NCBI GenBank assembly: GCA_002281775.1
Contig: NCGY01000009.1
Span: forward strand, 175,687-239,686
Direction: 5' to 3'
DNA length: 64,000 bases
Source of the DNA: Hydrogenophilales bacterium 16-64-46
GTDB lineage: Bacteria; Pseudomonadota; Gammaproteobacteria; Burkholderiales; Thiobacillaceae
Positions 25,624-33,634 of the stretch are shown here, piece by piece (position 1 is the stretch's first letter; each line of letters starts with the position of its first letter). Position numbers and translations under genes: made by a program. Under the pieces are notes generated by a model. It saw only the letters and a program-made list of their open reading frames with translations. It was not told the origin of the DNA and searched no databases.

Positions 25624-28020
25624 ATGCCCCGCGACCCCAAGCCAGACGCCTCACCCATCGAAGGTGAAATCCTGCCCGAGAACCGCCAGCTGCCCACCAC
25701 TCCGGTGCTGCCGGCGGAACTCTACCTGCTGCCGCTGACCGAAAAGCCCTTCTTCCCGGCGCAGACCCTGCCGCTCTTGATGAACGAAGCGCCCTGGTTC
25801 CCGACCATGGAGGCGGTGGCGCGCGTGCCGCATCACATGGTCGGCCTGGTGGTGGTGAAACCCGACAACACCGACGACGTGAAGCGCGGGGATTTCAGTC
25901 TTGTCGGCACCGCCGTGCGCATCCACCACCCGGTGCGCGGCGACGGCAAAATGCAGTTCATTGCCGAGGGCGTCAAACGCTTTCGCATTGTCGAGTGGCT
26001 GTCCGACGTGCCGCCCTACAGGGTGCGCGTGGACTACCCCAGCGAACCCGGCAAGCCGGAATCCGAGGAAATCCGTGCCTATTCGGTCGCCATCATCAAC
26101 ACCATCAAGGAGTTGCTGCCGCTCAACCCGCTGTATTCCGAGGAGCTGAAGTTCTTCCTCAACCGCTACGGCCCCAACGAGCCGTCCCAGCTTACCGACT
26201 TTGCCGCCAGCCTCACCACTGCGTCCAAGGCCGAACTGCAGGACGTGCTCGAAGCCCTGTCGCTGAAAAAGCGCATGGAAAAAGTGCTTGTGCTGCTGAA
26301 GAAGGAACTCGACGTGGCGCGAATCCAGTCGCAGATCCGCGAGCGCGTAGATGAAAAAATGAGCGAGCAGCAGCGCGAATTCTTCCTGCGCCAGCAACTC
26401 AAGGCCATCCAGAAAGAACTCGGCATCGCCAAGGACGACAAGACCGCCGAGCTCGACACCTTTCGCGAGCGGCTGGCCAAACTGGTCGTGCCTCCGCACG
26501 CGCAAAAGCGCATCGACGAAGAGATGCACAAGCTTTCGCTGCTGGAAACCGGCTCGGCCGAATACACCGTTACCCGCAACTATCTCGACTGGCTCACCGT
26601 GCTTCCCTGGGGCGTGACCACGCAGGACAGCTTCGAGCTCGATCGTGCGCGCAAGATACTCGACCGCGACCACGACGGCCTCGACGACGTGAAGGACCGC
26701 ATCCTCGAATTCCTCGCCGTGGGCGCGATGAAAGGCCGCATGTCGGGCTCCATCCTGCTGCTCATCGGCCCGCCCGGCGTGGGCAAGACCTCCATCGGCA
26801 AATCCATCGCCGAAGCGCTGGGGCGCAAGTTCTACCGCTTTTCAGTAGGCGGCATACGCGACGAGGCCGAGATCAAGGGCCACCGCCGAACCTACATCGG
26901 TGCCATGCCCGGCAAGTTCCTGCAGGCGCTGAAGGAAGTGGAATCCGCCAATCCGGTCATCATGCTCGACGAGGTCGACAAGATCGGCGCGAGCTACCAG
27001 GGCGACCCGGCGAGCGCGCTGCTCGAAGTGCTGGACCCCGAACAGAATGCCGATTTCCTCGACCATTACCTGGACGTGCGCTTCGACCTGTCGAAAACGC
27101 TTTTCATCTGCACCGCCAACGATTTTTCCATTCCGTCGGCGCTGCTCGACCGCATGGAAGTCATCCGACTCTCGGGCTACATCACCGAGGAAAAACTCGC
27201 CATCGCCCGGCACCACCTGTGGCCGCGCGTGCTGGAACGCGCCGGCCTGAAGAAGAGCCAGCTCACCCTCACCGAAGGCGCGATCCGCCACGTCATCGAG
27301 GGCTACGCCCGCGAAGCCGGCGTGCGCAACCTGGAAAAACAGCTCGGCCGCGTCGCCCGCAAGGCCGTGGTGAAAATCCTCGGCGGGGCCGCCACGCCGA
27401 TCAAGATCGGCACCAAGGAAATCGAGGCCTATCTCGACAAACCCGTGTTCACGAAAGAAAAGCCCATCACCGGCGTTGGCGTCGTCACCGGCCTGGCGTG
27501 GACATCGATGGGTGGGGCCACGCTGCCGGTGGAAGCCAGCCGCGTGCACACCCTCAACCGCGGCTTCAAGCTCACCGGCAAGCTCGGCGAAGTGATGAAG
27601 GAATCCGCCGAAATCGCCTACAGCTACGTTGCCTCGCACCTGAAAACCTACGGCGCAGACCAGACCTTCTTCGACAAGAGCTTCGTCCACCTGCACGTGC
27701 CCGAAGGTGCCACCCCCAAGGACGGCCCCAGCGCCGGCGTCACCATGGCCACCGCCTTGCTGTCACTGGCAAAGAACAAAAAGATCCCGCGCCCGCTCGC
27801 CATGACCGGCGAACTCACCCTCACCGGCCAGGTCCTGCCCGTCGGCGGCATCCGTGAAAAGGTCATCGCCGCGCGCCGCATCGGCATCCACGAGCTGATC
27901 CTGCCTGAGGCCAACCGCCGCGATTTTGACAAACTGCCCGAGCACATCCGCGCCGGGCTGACCGTGCATTTCGCGAAGCGGTATCAGGATGTGGCGGGGG
28001 TGGTGTTCGGTGCGGCTTGA
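25624..28020 (+). CDS. lon: Lon ATP-dependent protease
   Basis: Cytoplasmic AAA+ serine protease for damaged and regulatory proteins. The 798 residues comprise an N-terminal substrate-binding LON domain (from about residue 30), a coiled coil, an AAA+ module with Walker A GPPGVGKT near residue 382 and the proteolytic domain with the catalytic dyad Ser703 (in KDGPSAGV) and Lys746 (in REKVIAARR), 43 residues apart as in E. coli. The 25-residue N-terminal extension (MPRDPKPDASPIEGEILPEN) and the divergent N-domain suggest it may be a second Lon paralogue rather than the housekeeping copy. It is the last core gene before the accessory island. Confidence 0.95.
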   Translation: MPRDPKPDASPIEGEILPENRQLPTTPVLPAELYLLPLTEKPFFPAQTLPLLMNEAPWFPTMEAVARVPHHMVGLVVVKPDNTDDVKRGDFSLVGTAVRIHHPVRGDGKMQFIAEGVKRFRIVEWLSDVPPYRVRVDYPSEPGKPESEEIRAYSVAIINTIKELLPLNPLYSEELKFFLNRYGPNEPSQLTDFAASLTTASKAELQDVLEALSLKKRMEKVLVLLKKELDVARIQSQIRERVDEKMSEQQREFFLRQQLKAIQKELGIAKDDKTAELDTFRERLAKLVVPPHAQKRIDEEMHKLSLLETGSAEYTVTRNYLDWLTVLPWGVTTQDSFELDRARKILDRDHDGLDDVKDRILEFLAVGAMKGRMSGSILLLIGPPGVGKTSIGKSIAEALGRKFYRFSVGGIRDEAEIKGHRRTYIGAMPGKFLQALKEVESANPVIMLDEVDKIGASYQGDPASALLEVLDPEQNADFLDHYLDVRFDLSKTLFICTANDFSIPSALLDRMEVIRLSGYITEEKLAIARHHLWPRVLERAGLKKSQLTLTEGAIRHVIEGYAREAGVRNLEKQLGRVARKAVVKILGGAATPIKIGTKEIEAYLDKPVFTKEKPITGVGVVTGLAWTSMGGATLPVEASRVHTLNRGFKLTGKLGEVMKESAEIAYSYVASHLKTYGADQTFFDKSFVHLHVPEGATPKDGPSAGVTMATALLSLAKNKKIPRPLAMTGELTLTGQVLPVGGIREKVIAARRIGIHELILPEANRRDFDKLPEHIRAGLTVHFAKRYQDVAGVVFGAA

Positions 28021-28152
28021 GACCATCCGAATCCGTTGAGTATTCCTGCATGGCCAATCTACGCGAGCCCACTTTGTAGACGGGTGTTCGAGCCGTGGGT
28101 GGCCCGCTTGCCCGCAAGGCTAGTGAGATTGCACTCGCCGTGTCCCGCGATT

Positions 28153-28170
28153 ACTATGTGTATACAAATC
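28153..28170. promoter_or_regulatory. Likely promoter/operator of vapBC
   Basis: The only AT-rich patch upstream of vapB (TACTATGTGTATACAAATC) lies 17-35 bases before its start and contains the palindrome GTATAC. VapBC operons are usually repressed by the VapBC complex bound at such dyads. Assignment is by position only. Confidence 0.35.
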
Positions 28171-28186
28171 ACAAAGGATGCACATC

Positions 28187-28381
28187 ATGCGCACGAACAT
28201 TGTCATTGACGACAAGCTCATGAAGGACACGCTCAAGGCCACCGGCCTGAAAACCAAGCGGGAAGCGGTTGAACTTGGGCTGCGAACCCTGCTCCGGCTG
28301 CGGCAGCAGGCAGAAATCCGGCGCTTTCGCGGCAAACTCGACTGGCAGGGCGACCTCGATGCATTGAGGACCGACAGTTGA
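28187..28381 (+). CDS. vapB: VapB-type antitoxin
   Basis: Antitoxin of a type II toxin-antitoxin pair. The 64-residue protein begins MRTNIVIDDKLM, a ribbon-helix-helix DNA-binding N-terminus typical of VapB, followed by a toxin-wrapping tail. ATG 28187 is preferred over an ATG nine bases earlier because AAGG sits ten bases before it. Its stop overlaps the start of the toxin gene (TTGA). It probably represses its own promoter. Confidence 0.9.
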   Translation: MRTNIVIDDKLMKDTLKATGLKTKREAVELGLRTLLRLRQQAEIRRFRGKLDWQGDLDALRTDS

Positions 28382-28779
28382 TTCTGGTCGATTCCAGCGT
28401 CTGGATCGACTATTTCCATGGAACCGCCACACCCGAGACGGAAAAACTCGACGTCCTGCTCGGTACCGAACCCATCGCGACCGGCGACCTGATGCTGACC
28501 GAAGTCCTACAAGGCTTTGCCAGTGATCGTGATTTCAACCAGGCGAAAAAACTTCTGGGCGCGCTGACGATAGTGGAGATCGTCGGGCAGGACATCGCCA
28601 TTCAGGCCGCCCGGAACTTCCGCACACTGCGGACACGCGGGATAACGGTCCGCAAGACCATCGACACCCTGATTGCAACGCGCTGCATCGAGAGCGGCCT
28701 GATCCTGCTGTACAGTGATCGGGACTTCGATCCGTTTGTCGAGCATCTTGGGCTTCGCTCGGCGATGCCCGCAGGGTGA
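28378..28779 (+). CDS. vapC: VapC-type PIN-domain ribonuclease toxin
   Basis: The 133-residue PIN-domain protein would cut a structured RNA such as initiator tRNA or rRNA when free of VapB. The first acidic residue lies in ILVDSSVWIDYF, further conserved acids in TEVLQGF (near residue 42), KTIDTLIAT (near residue 97) and YSDRDFDPF. It starts at TTG 28378, overlapping the antitoxin by four bases. Complete and apparently active. Confidence 0.92.
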   Translation: MILVDSSVWIDYFHGTATPETEKLDVLLGTEPIATGDLMLTEVLQGFASDRDFNQAKKLLGALTIVEIVGQDIAIQAARNFRTLRTRGITVRKTIDTLIATRCIESGLILLYSDRDFDPFVEHLGLRSAMPAG

Positions 28780-29082
28780 GGGTTGGAAGCGTGATCCCTG
28801 TTTGTGAGTGACTCAAAGTCGGCCATTCTAGACACTCGCGGGCTTGCATATCTCGGTCTGCAATACTGCTGTTACCTGCCGCTCTGGTGCGAGCGACGCT
28901 GAACAGCAGCTTCTCGATTTGACGAATGCGAACTCTCGACCCGGAAGACTTGTCCGGTCTTCGGCATAATGGAGAGCCGCAATCTAAGTAATCCAAGAAC
29001 AGATGGGTCTGTACTGGGCAAATGTCTAGCGGAATCGCACCACGTCGACAATCACGAACAGAATGATTGCAAGGGAGGCAAA
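28780..29082. other. Non-coding stretch between vapC and the SbcD-like gene
   Basis: No gene is supported here. The translated minus-strand frame over this stretch has no domain. A six-base-pair hairpin (GAAGAC 28944-28949 with GTCTTC 28957-28962) precedes a CATAAT that might be a -10 box at 28965-28970. The sequence is reminiscent of degenerate intergenic repeats, which could only be shown by comparison with other loci. Confidence 0.35.
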
Positions 29083-30204
29083 TTGATCAGGCTGCTACAT
29101 ACCGCCGACTGGCAGATAGGCAAATGCTACGGGCAGTTCGGGCCGGATGAAGCGGCTCTGCTCGCCGAGGCGCGTTTCAACACCGTCGAGCGGCTCGCTG
29201 CGCTGGCGCTCGAACGGCAGGTCGATCTTGTTCTGGTTGCCGGCGATGTCTTCGACGCCCAGGGCGTGTCCGACAAGACCATTCATCGACTGTTTCATGC
29301 CATGCGCGGGTATGCCGGCCCTTGGCTGCTGATACCGGGCAACCACGATGCTGGCCTGGCCGAATCAGTCTGGACCCGAGCCGCCCGGCTCACGGCCATC
29401 CCCGACAACGTTCATGTCTGCCTGAATGCCGAGCCCCTGTTACTGGAGACACTCGGCGTCGCCATCCTGCCCGCGCCGCTGACCCAGCGCCACACCTACA
29501 ACGATTTGACCGAATGGTTCTCAGGCGCCGACACGCTCGCCGGCATGCTTCGCATCGGCCTGGCGCACGGCAGCGTTCAGGGCATCCTCGCGGAAGAAAT
29601 CGACTCGGCCAACCCGATCGCCGCTGGTCGAGCCGAACAGGCCAGGCTGGATTACCTCGCTCTGGGCGACTGGCATGGCACCAAGCAGGTGGACGCGCGC
29701 ACCTGGTATAGCGGCACGCCCGAGCCCGACCGCTTCAAGGCCAACGACTCCGGCCAGGCGCTGCTGGTCGAACTGGCCGGGCCGGGTGAGTCAGCCGTGG
29801 TCACCCCGATTACAACCGGGCAATACCTCTGGCAGTCGCTGACCATGATGCTCCAGGTCGCCAGCGACATCGATCAGGTTCTGTCACAACTGGCCGACTT
29901 CGGCCAGACCGACGTGGTGAAACTGGTCCTATCCGGACAGACCGACCTCGCCGGGTATCGCCGTCTTCAAGCCTCGATTTCTCAAGCTCAAGGCCGGGCA
30001 CGTTGCCTGCAAGCCGACCTTTCGGCCTTGCGCTTGGAACCCACCGACGAAGACATCGACGCCATCCAGGCCGACGGCTACCTTGGTGAAGTCATCGCCG
30101 AACTACGGGCCGGCCAGGACGGAGCCGAGGCTGAATTGGCCCGCGATGCCCTGACCCTGCTCGCCGGCATCCTCGACGCCCGGCGTGCGGAGGCGGCATC
30201 GTGA
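29083..30204 (+). CDS. SbcD/Mre11-like metallophosphoesterase, DNA-repair nuclease family
   Basis: A calcineurin-like phosphoesterase paired with the following ATPase, as in SbcCD. The start is taken as TTG 29083, behind a perfect GGGAGG, giving LIRLLHTADWQIGK at the N-terminus and 373 residues. Metal motifs in order: ADWQ (the usual D-x-H has Gln), GDVFDAQG, IPGNHDAG, LAHGS and LGDWHG. The Gln in the first motif is, from memory, common in this subfamily. The last 120 residues probably form the capping domain that touches the ATPase. It overlaps the next gene by four bases (GTGA). Confidence 0.83.
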   Translation: MIRLLHTADWQIGKCYGQFGPDEAALLAEARFNTVERLAALALERQVDLVLVAGDVFDAQGVSDKTIHRLFHAMRGYAGPWLLIPGNHDAGLAESVWTRAARLTAIPDNVHVCLNAEPLLLETLGVAILPAPLTQRHTYNDLTEWFSGADTLAGMLRIGLAHGSVQGILAEEIDSANPIAAGRAEQARLDYLALGDWHGTKQVDARTWYSGTPEPDRFKANDSGQALLVELAGPGESAVVTPITTGQYLWQSLTMMLQVASDIDQVLSQLADFGQTDVVKLVLSGQTDLAGYRRLQASISQAQGRARCLQADLSALRLEPTDEDIDAIQADGYLGEVIAELRAGQDGAEAELARDALTLLAGILDARRAEAAS

Positions 30205-32870
30205 AACTGACCCGCCTGCGCATCGAACAATTCAAGCAGTTCCGCCAGCCATTCGAAATCGCCGATTTCACTACTGGCCTGAATCTTTTTACCGGCCCCA
30301 ACGAAGCCGGCAAAAGCACCATCGTCGCAGCGATCCGCGCCGCCTTTTTCGAGCGCCATCGTTCCAGTAGTGTCGACGACCTGCGCCCCTGGGGCGATGC
30401 GTCCGCCTCGCCCAGCGTCGAACTGGATTTCACCCTCGGCGCTACATCCTATCGACTCGGCAAGCGTTTCCTCGGCAAGAAGCGCTGTGAGCTGCAAGCC
30501 GGGTCACAGCATCTGGACGGCGTCGAGGCCGAAGATCATCTCGCCGAACTGTTCGGCTTCCAGCATGCCGGCAAGGGCGCCAGCAAGGCCGAACACTGGG
30601 GTATCCCCGGCCTGCTCTGGATTCAGCAAGGCAGCGCCCAGGAACTGCGCGACCCCGTTAGCCACGCCACCGACCACCTGCGCAGTGTCCTCAACACCAC
30701 CCTTGGCGAGATTGCCAGCAGCAGCGGTGACGAAGTGCTGGCCAAGGTCGAAGCACTGCGCAACGAGCTATTGACTACGAGCACCGGCAAACCGCGCGGT
30801 GCCTACCAGCAGGCGCTCGAACAGACCGCCACGCTGGAAGCCACGCTCCAGAATCTGGACATTGACATTGCCGCCTACTGCGACAAAGTCGACCGGCTGG
30901 CCACGCTGCGCCGCGAGCACACCGCCGACGCAGCGGAACAACCCTGGACGGCTTTCCGCCAGCAGGAACACGCGGCAACGGCCAGTCTTGAGGCCATCCG
31001 CCAGGTCGAGACCGCCTTGCAGGCAGACCGGCAGCGCGCCGGCCAGATCGCGTCGCAGATCCCATTGCTGCGCGGCCAGCTCGAAACCTTCGTCAGTCAG
31101 GAGCAGGCCGTCGCCACCCGCAAGACAGCGCTGGAAAGCATGCAACAAAATTGCCTCGCCCAAGACGCCCTCGTCGGGCAATGGCAAACCAGAGCGTTGG
31201 CCGCAACGACACACCACGATGCCGCGCGCGAAATCCTGCGTTTGGCACGGCAGGAGGCCACCCGGCGCGAGCACGCCAAGCAACTCGACGAGTTCAAACG
31301 CAAGCGGGAAACCACTGCTGACGCCCTCACCCGGGCCGAGGCCGAACAGGCCGCCCTGACCGCGCTGCACAAGCAACTGGTCGAAACAGAGATCGACCCC
31401 AAGGACCTGAACACCCTCAAGACGCAACAAAGCGAATTGCGCGAACTGCGCATCCGGCGCGATACGGTAGCCACCCGGCTACGTTTCGCCTTGACTGACG
31501 GCAGCCGGATCGAGATCGGACAGGAATCCGTCACCGGCAGCGGCGACCGCCTGCTGACCGAAACCACCCGCGTCACCTTACCCGGTCTGGGTCAACTCGA
31601 AATCACCCCCGGCGGCACCGACTTGGCCGAACTTGGTCGCCAGGAACAAGCCCTGTCCGACAAACATGTCGCCCTGCTGCAACGGCTCGGCCTCGCCAGC
31701 CTGGAAGCCGCCGAAGCCCGCCACCTAAGCCACACCCAACATCAAGCCGAAGCCAGGACGGCCGCCGCCACGCTCAAGGCCCTCGCCCCCAAAGGCATTG
31801 AAGCCCTGCGTGCTGAACAGGCGGGTCACGACGCCCGCGCCGGGGAAATCGAACAAGCCCTCGCTCGCCTGCCGTTCGCACCGGAAAACATGTCCGAACG
31901 CCCCGCCGTCGCCCAAGCCGAAGCCGAAGCCACCGAAGCAAGCGCCCGCCAGTCCCTCGACCAGATCAACCAGCAACTCAACGAGGCGCGGCTTGCCGCC
32001 GGCAACGCCCAGACCGCCCACGAATCCGCAGCCCGCGAACTGGCTGCCGCCCAAGCCGTGCTCGACGCCCCCGACCGCGCCGCGCGTCAGTCGGCCGCCA
32101 ATCAGAATCTGGTCGATGCCCGCGCCGAGCAAGACAGCCTCGCCGAGCGCATCGATGCGCGCGCCCGGCAAGTCGCCGAGGCCAACCCCGACCTCCTCCA
32201 GCAGGATGTCGAACGCTTCGGCACGAGCGCCGGGCAACTTGAAAAACAACACGCCGAACGCCGCGACATCCTGATGCGCCTGGAGGTCGAGCTACACACC
32301 ACCGGCGCGCAAGGGCTGGAAGAACGCCGGTCCGAAGTAGCGCGCGACCTTGAACACGTCCGCCGCCGCAGCAACGAATTGCAACGCCGCGCCCAAGCGC
32401 TCGACCACCTGCTCACGCTGCTGCGCGACAAGCGCGCCGTGCTGACCCGTAAACTCCAAGCGCCGCTGCAAAAGCACCTCAACCGCTACCTGCAACTGCT
32501 GTTCCCGCACGCCAGTCTGGACATCGACGAAACGCTCACTCCCGGCCCGCTTACCCGCCCGGGCAGCCACGGTGCAGAAATCAGCCTGTTCGAAGAACTC
32601 AGCTTTGGCGCGCGCGAGCAAATGGGCGTCATCAGCCGTCTGGCCTACGCCGACCTGCTCCGCGAAGCCGACCGTCCCACCCTCATCCTCCTCGACGACG
32701 CCCTGGTTCACAGCGACGGAGCACGACTGGCGCAAATGAAACGCCTGCTGTTCGATGCCGCCACCCGGCATCAAATCCTGCTCTTCACCTGCCATCCCGA
32801 GAAGTGGCGGGATCTGGGCGTAGGGGCAAGGTCACTGGAAACCTTGCGCGCCAGCAACAACGCTGGCTGA
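30201..32870 (+). CDS. SbcC/YhaN-like SMC-family ATPase without zinc hook
   Basis: The 889-residue partner of the SbcD-like nuclease. The head has Walker A TGPNEAGKSTIV (residues 31-42), ABC signature LSFGAREQMG near residue 800 and Walker B TLILLDDALVHSD near residue 830. Between lie about 500 residues of Ala/Glu/Gln/Arg-rich coiled coil. No CxxC zinc hook is present in the middle; instead there is a short globular insertion (about 425-470). That, plus the modest length, separates it from true SbcC/Rad50 and brings it near YhaN-type proteins. Role inferred: ATP-gated DNA-end processing or phage-DNA sensing. Confidence 0.83.
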   Translation: MKLTRLRIEQFKQFRQPFEIADFTTGLNLFTGPNEAGKSTIVAAIRAAFFERHRSSSVDDLRPWGDASASPSVELDFTLGATSYRLGKRFLGKKRCELQAGSQHLDGVEAEDHLAELFGFQHAGKGASKAEHWGIPGLLWIQQGSAQELRDPVSHATDHLRSVLNTTLGEIASSSGDEVLAKVEALRNELLTTSTGKPRGAYQQALEQTATLEATLQNLDIDIAAYCDKVDRLATLRREHTADAAEQPWTAFRQQEHAATASLEAIRQVETALQADRQRAGQIASQIPLLRGQLETFVSQEQAVATRKTALESMQQNCLAQDALVGQWQTRALAATTHHDAAREILRLARQEATRREHAKQLDEFKRKRETTADALTRAEAEQAALTALHKQLVETEIDPKDLNTLKTQQSELRELRIRRDTVATRLRFALTDGSRIEIGQESVTGSGDRLLTETTRVTLPGLGQLEITPGGTDLAELGRQEQALSDKHVALLQRLGLASLEAAEARHLSHTQHQAEARTAAATLKALAPKGIEALRAEQAGHDARAGEIEQALARLPFAPENMSERPAVAQAEAEATEASARQSLDQINQQLNEARLAAGNAQTAHESAARELAAAQAVLDAPDRAARQSAANQNLVDARAEQDSLAERIDARARQVAEANPDLLQQDVERFGTSAGQLEKQHAERRDILMRLEVELHTTGAQGLEERRSEVARDLEHVRRRSNELQRRAQALDHLLTLLRDKRAVLTRKLQAPLQKHLNRYLQLLFPHASLDIDETLTPGPLTRPGSHGAEISLFEELSFGAREQMGVISRLAYADLLREADRPTLILLDDALVHSDGARLAQMKRLLFDAATRHQILLFTCHPEKWRDLGVGARSLETLRASNNAG

Positions 32871-32890
32871 TTATGGTTCGATAAGCCATA

Positions 32891-33184
32891 ATGAAGGCAA
32901 TCCAGTTATTTCGTCGCAAGTTCCAGCGCGGGAATGTCATCGTGGAAATGGTCATCTGGCGTCTGCCCAAAGCCACGCCAGACCGGCCCCACGGCATCAA
33001 ATACCGCTTCTACTGCGGACGCGACAATGCTTGCCTGGTTCGCTACGACAACGAAGCCGGCAAAGGCGACCACCGCCACTACGGTGAACTGGAAGCGCCC
33101 TACGCCTTTACCAGCGTGGATCAACTGATTGAGGATTTTCGCAACGACTGCGCCCGCCTAGCGGGCTGGGAGTGGGACACATGA
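32891..33184 (+). CDS. DUF6516-family protein, probable toxin
   Basis: The 97-residue protein has the YRFYCGRDNACLVRYDNEAGKGDHRH core, split by aromatic and charged residues, that I recognise from the DUF6516 family, small proteins found next to winged-helix partners and treated as toxin-antitoxin components. The catalytic activity is not established. It follows the ATPase gene by 20 bases and overlaps its partner by four bases (ATGA), so it may be transcribed with the SbcCD-like pair. Confidence 0.72.
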   Translation: MKAIQLFRRKFQRGNVIVEMVIWRLPKATPDRPHGIKYRFYCGRDNACLVRYDNEAGKGDHRHYGELEAPYAFTSVDQLIEDFRNDCARLAGWEWDT

Positions 33185-33537
33185 GCAAGGTCGAAATCAC
33201 CATCACCACGCCAGCCCAGGCGTTGAAAGACGCCGCATCGGTTTGGCGGCGCATCGAAGCGGGCGACGAAACTATCGTGCCCACCATCAGCTTCGGCTCG
33301 CCTTCGGAACTGTTCGCCGCCATCACCGACCGACGCCTGGAATTGCTGCGCCATGTCGCCAGTCACGAGTCGCTCAACATCCACCAACTCGCCCAGACGC
33401 TGGCGCGCGACTACAAAAACGTCCACACCGACGTGAAGGCGCTGGAAGAACTGGGGCTGCTGGATCGGACAGACGGGAAGCTTGTGGTGCCGTTTGACGA
33501 GATTGATATCAGGGTGGCGTTGCGGGAAGCGGCTTAG
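33181..33537 (+). CDS. Winged-helix DNA-binding protein, partner of DUF6516 (HVO_A0114-type)
   Basis: The 118-residue product has an N-terminal strand-rich part (KVEITITTPAQALKDAASVW) and a winged helix (LLRHVASHESLNIHQLAQTL, then ARDYKNVHTDVKALEELGLL), resembling HVO_A0114-family antitoxin-like regulators. ATG 33181 overlaps the stop of the DUF6516 gene; an in-frame GTG three codons earlier is less likely. It is placed second in the pair, the reverse of the usual antitoxin-first order. Expected to repress the operon. Confidence 0.75.
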   Translation: MSKVEITITTPAQALKDAASVWRRIEAGDETIVPTISFGSPSELFAAITDRRLELLRHVASHESLNIHQLAQTLARDYKNVHTDVKALEELGLLDRTDGKLVVPFDEIDIRVALREAA

Positions 33538-33598
33538 ATGCAGATGTAAGTGTGAAAAGTGGCCGAAATCATTGCATCTAACTAACAACGACGAGGGG

Positions 33599-33634
33599 CG
33601 CTCAATGTATTAGCGTTGAGCGTCTTGCTTTGTG
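33599..33634 (+). terminator. Terminator between converging genes
   Basis: CGCTCAA (33599-33605) and TTGAGCG (33616-33622) pair around a ten-base loop and are followed by the T-rich TCTTGCTTTGTG. It lies between the winged-helix gene (plus) and the AAA ATPase gene (minus), which converge here. Confidence 0.5.

Noticed and set aside
29083..32870. Calling this pair canonical sbcD-sbcC
   Set aside because: No zinc-hook CxxC, a Gln in the first metal motif and a short coiled coil argue for a distinct YhaO/YhaN-like family.
33181..33537. Start of the winged-helix gene at GTG 33172
   Set aside because: The ATG at 33181 overlaps the upstream stop as ATGA and gives the expected N-terminus, so the three extra codons are unnecessary.
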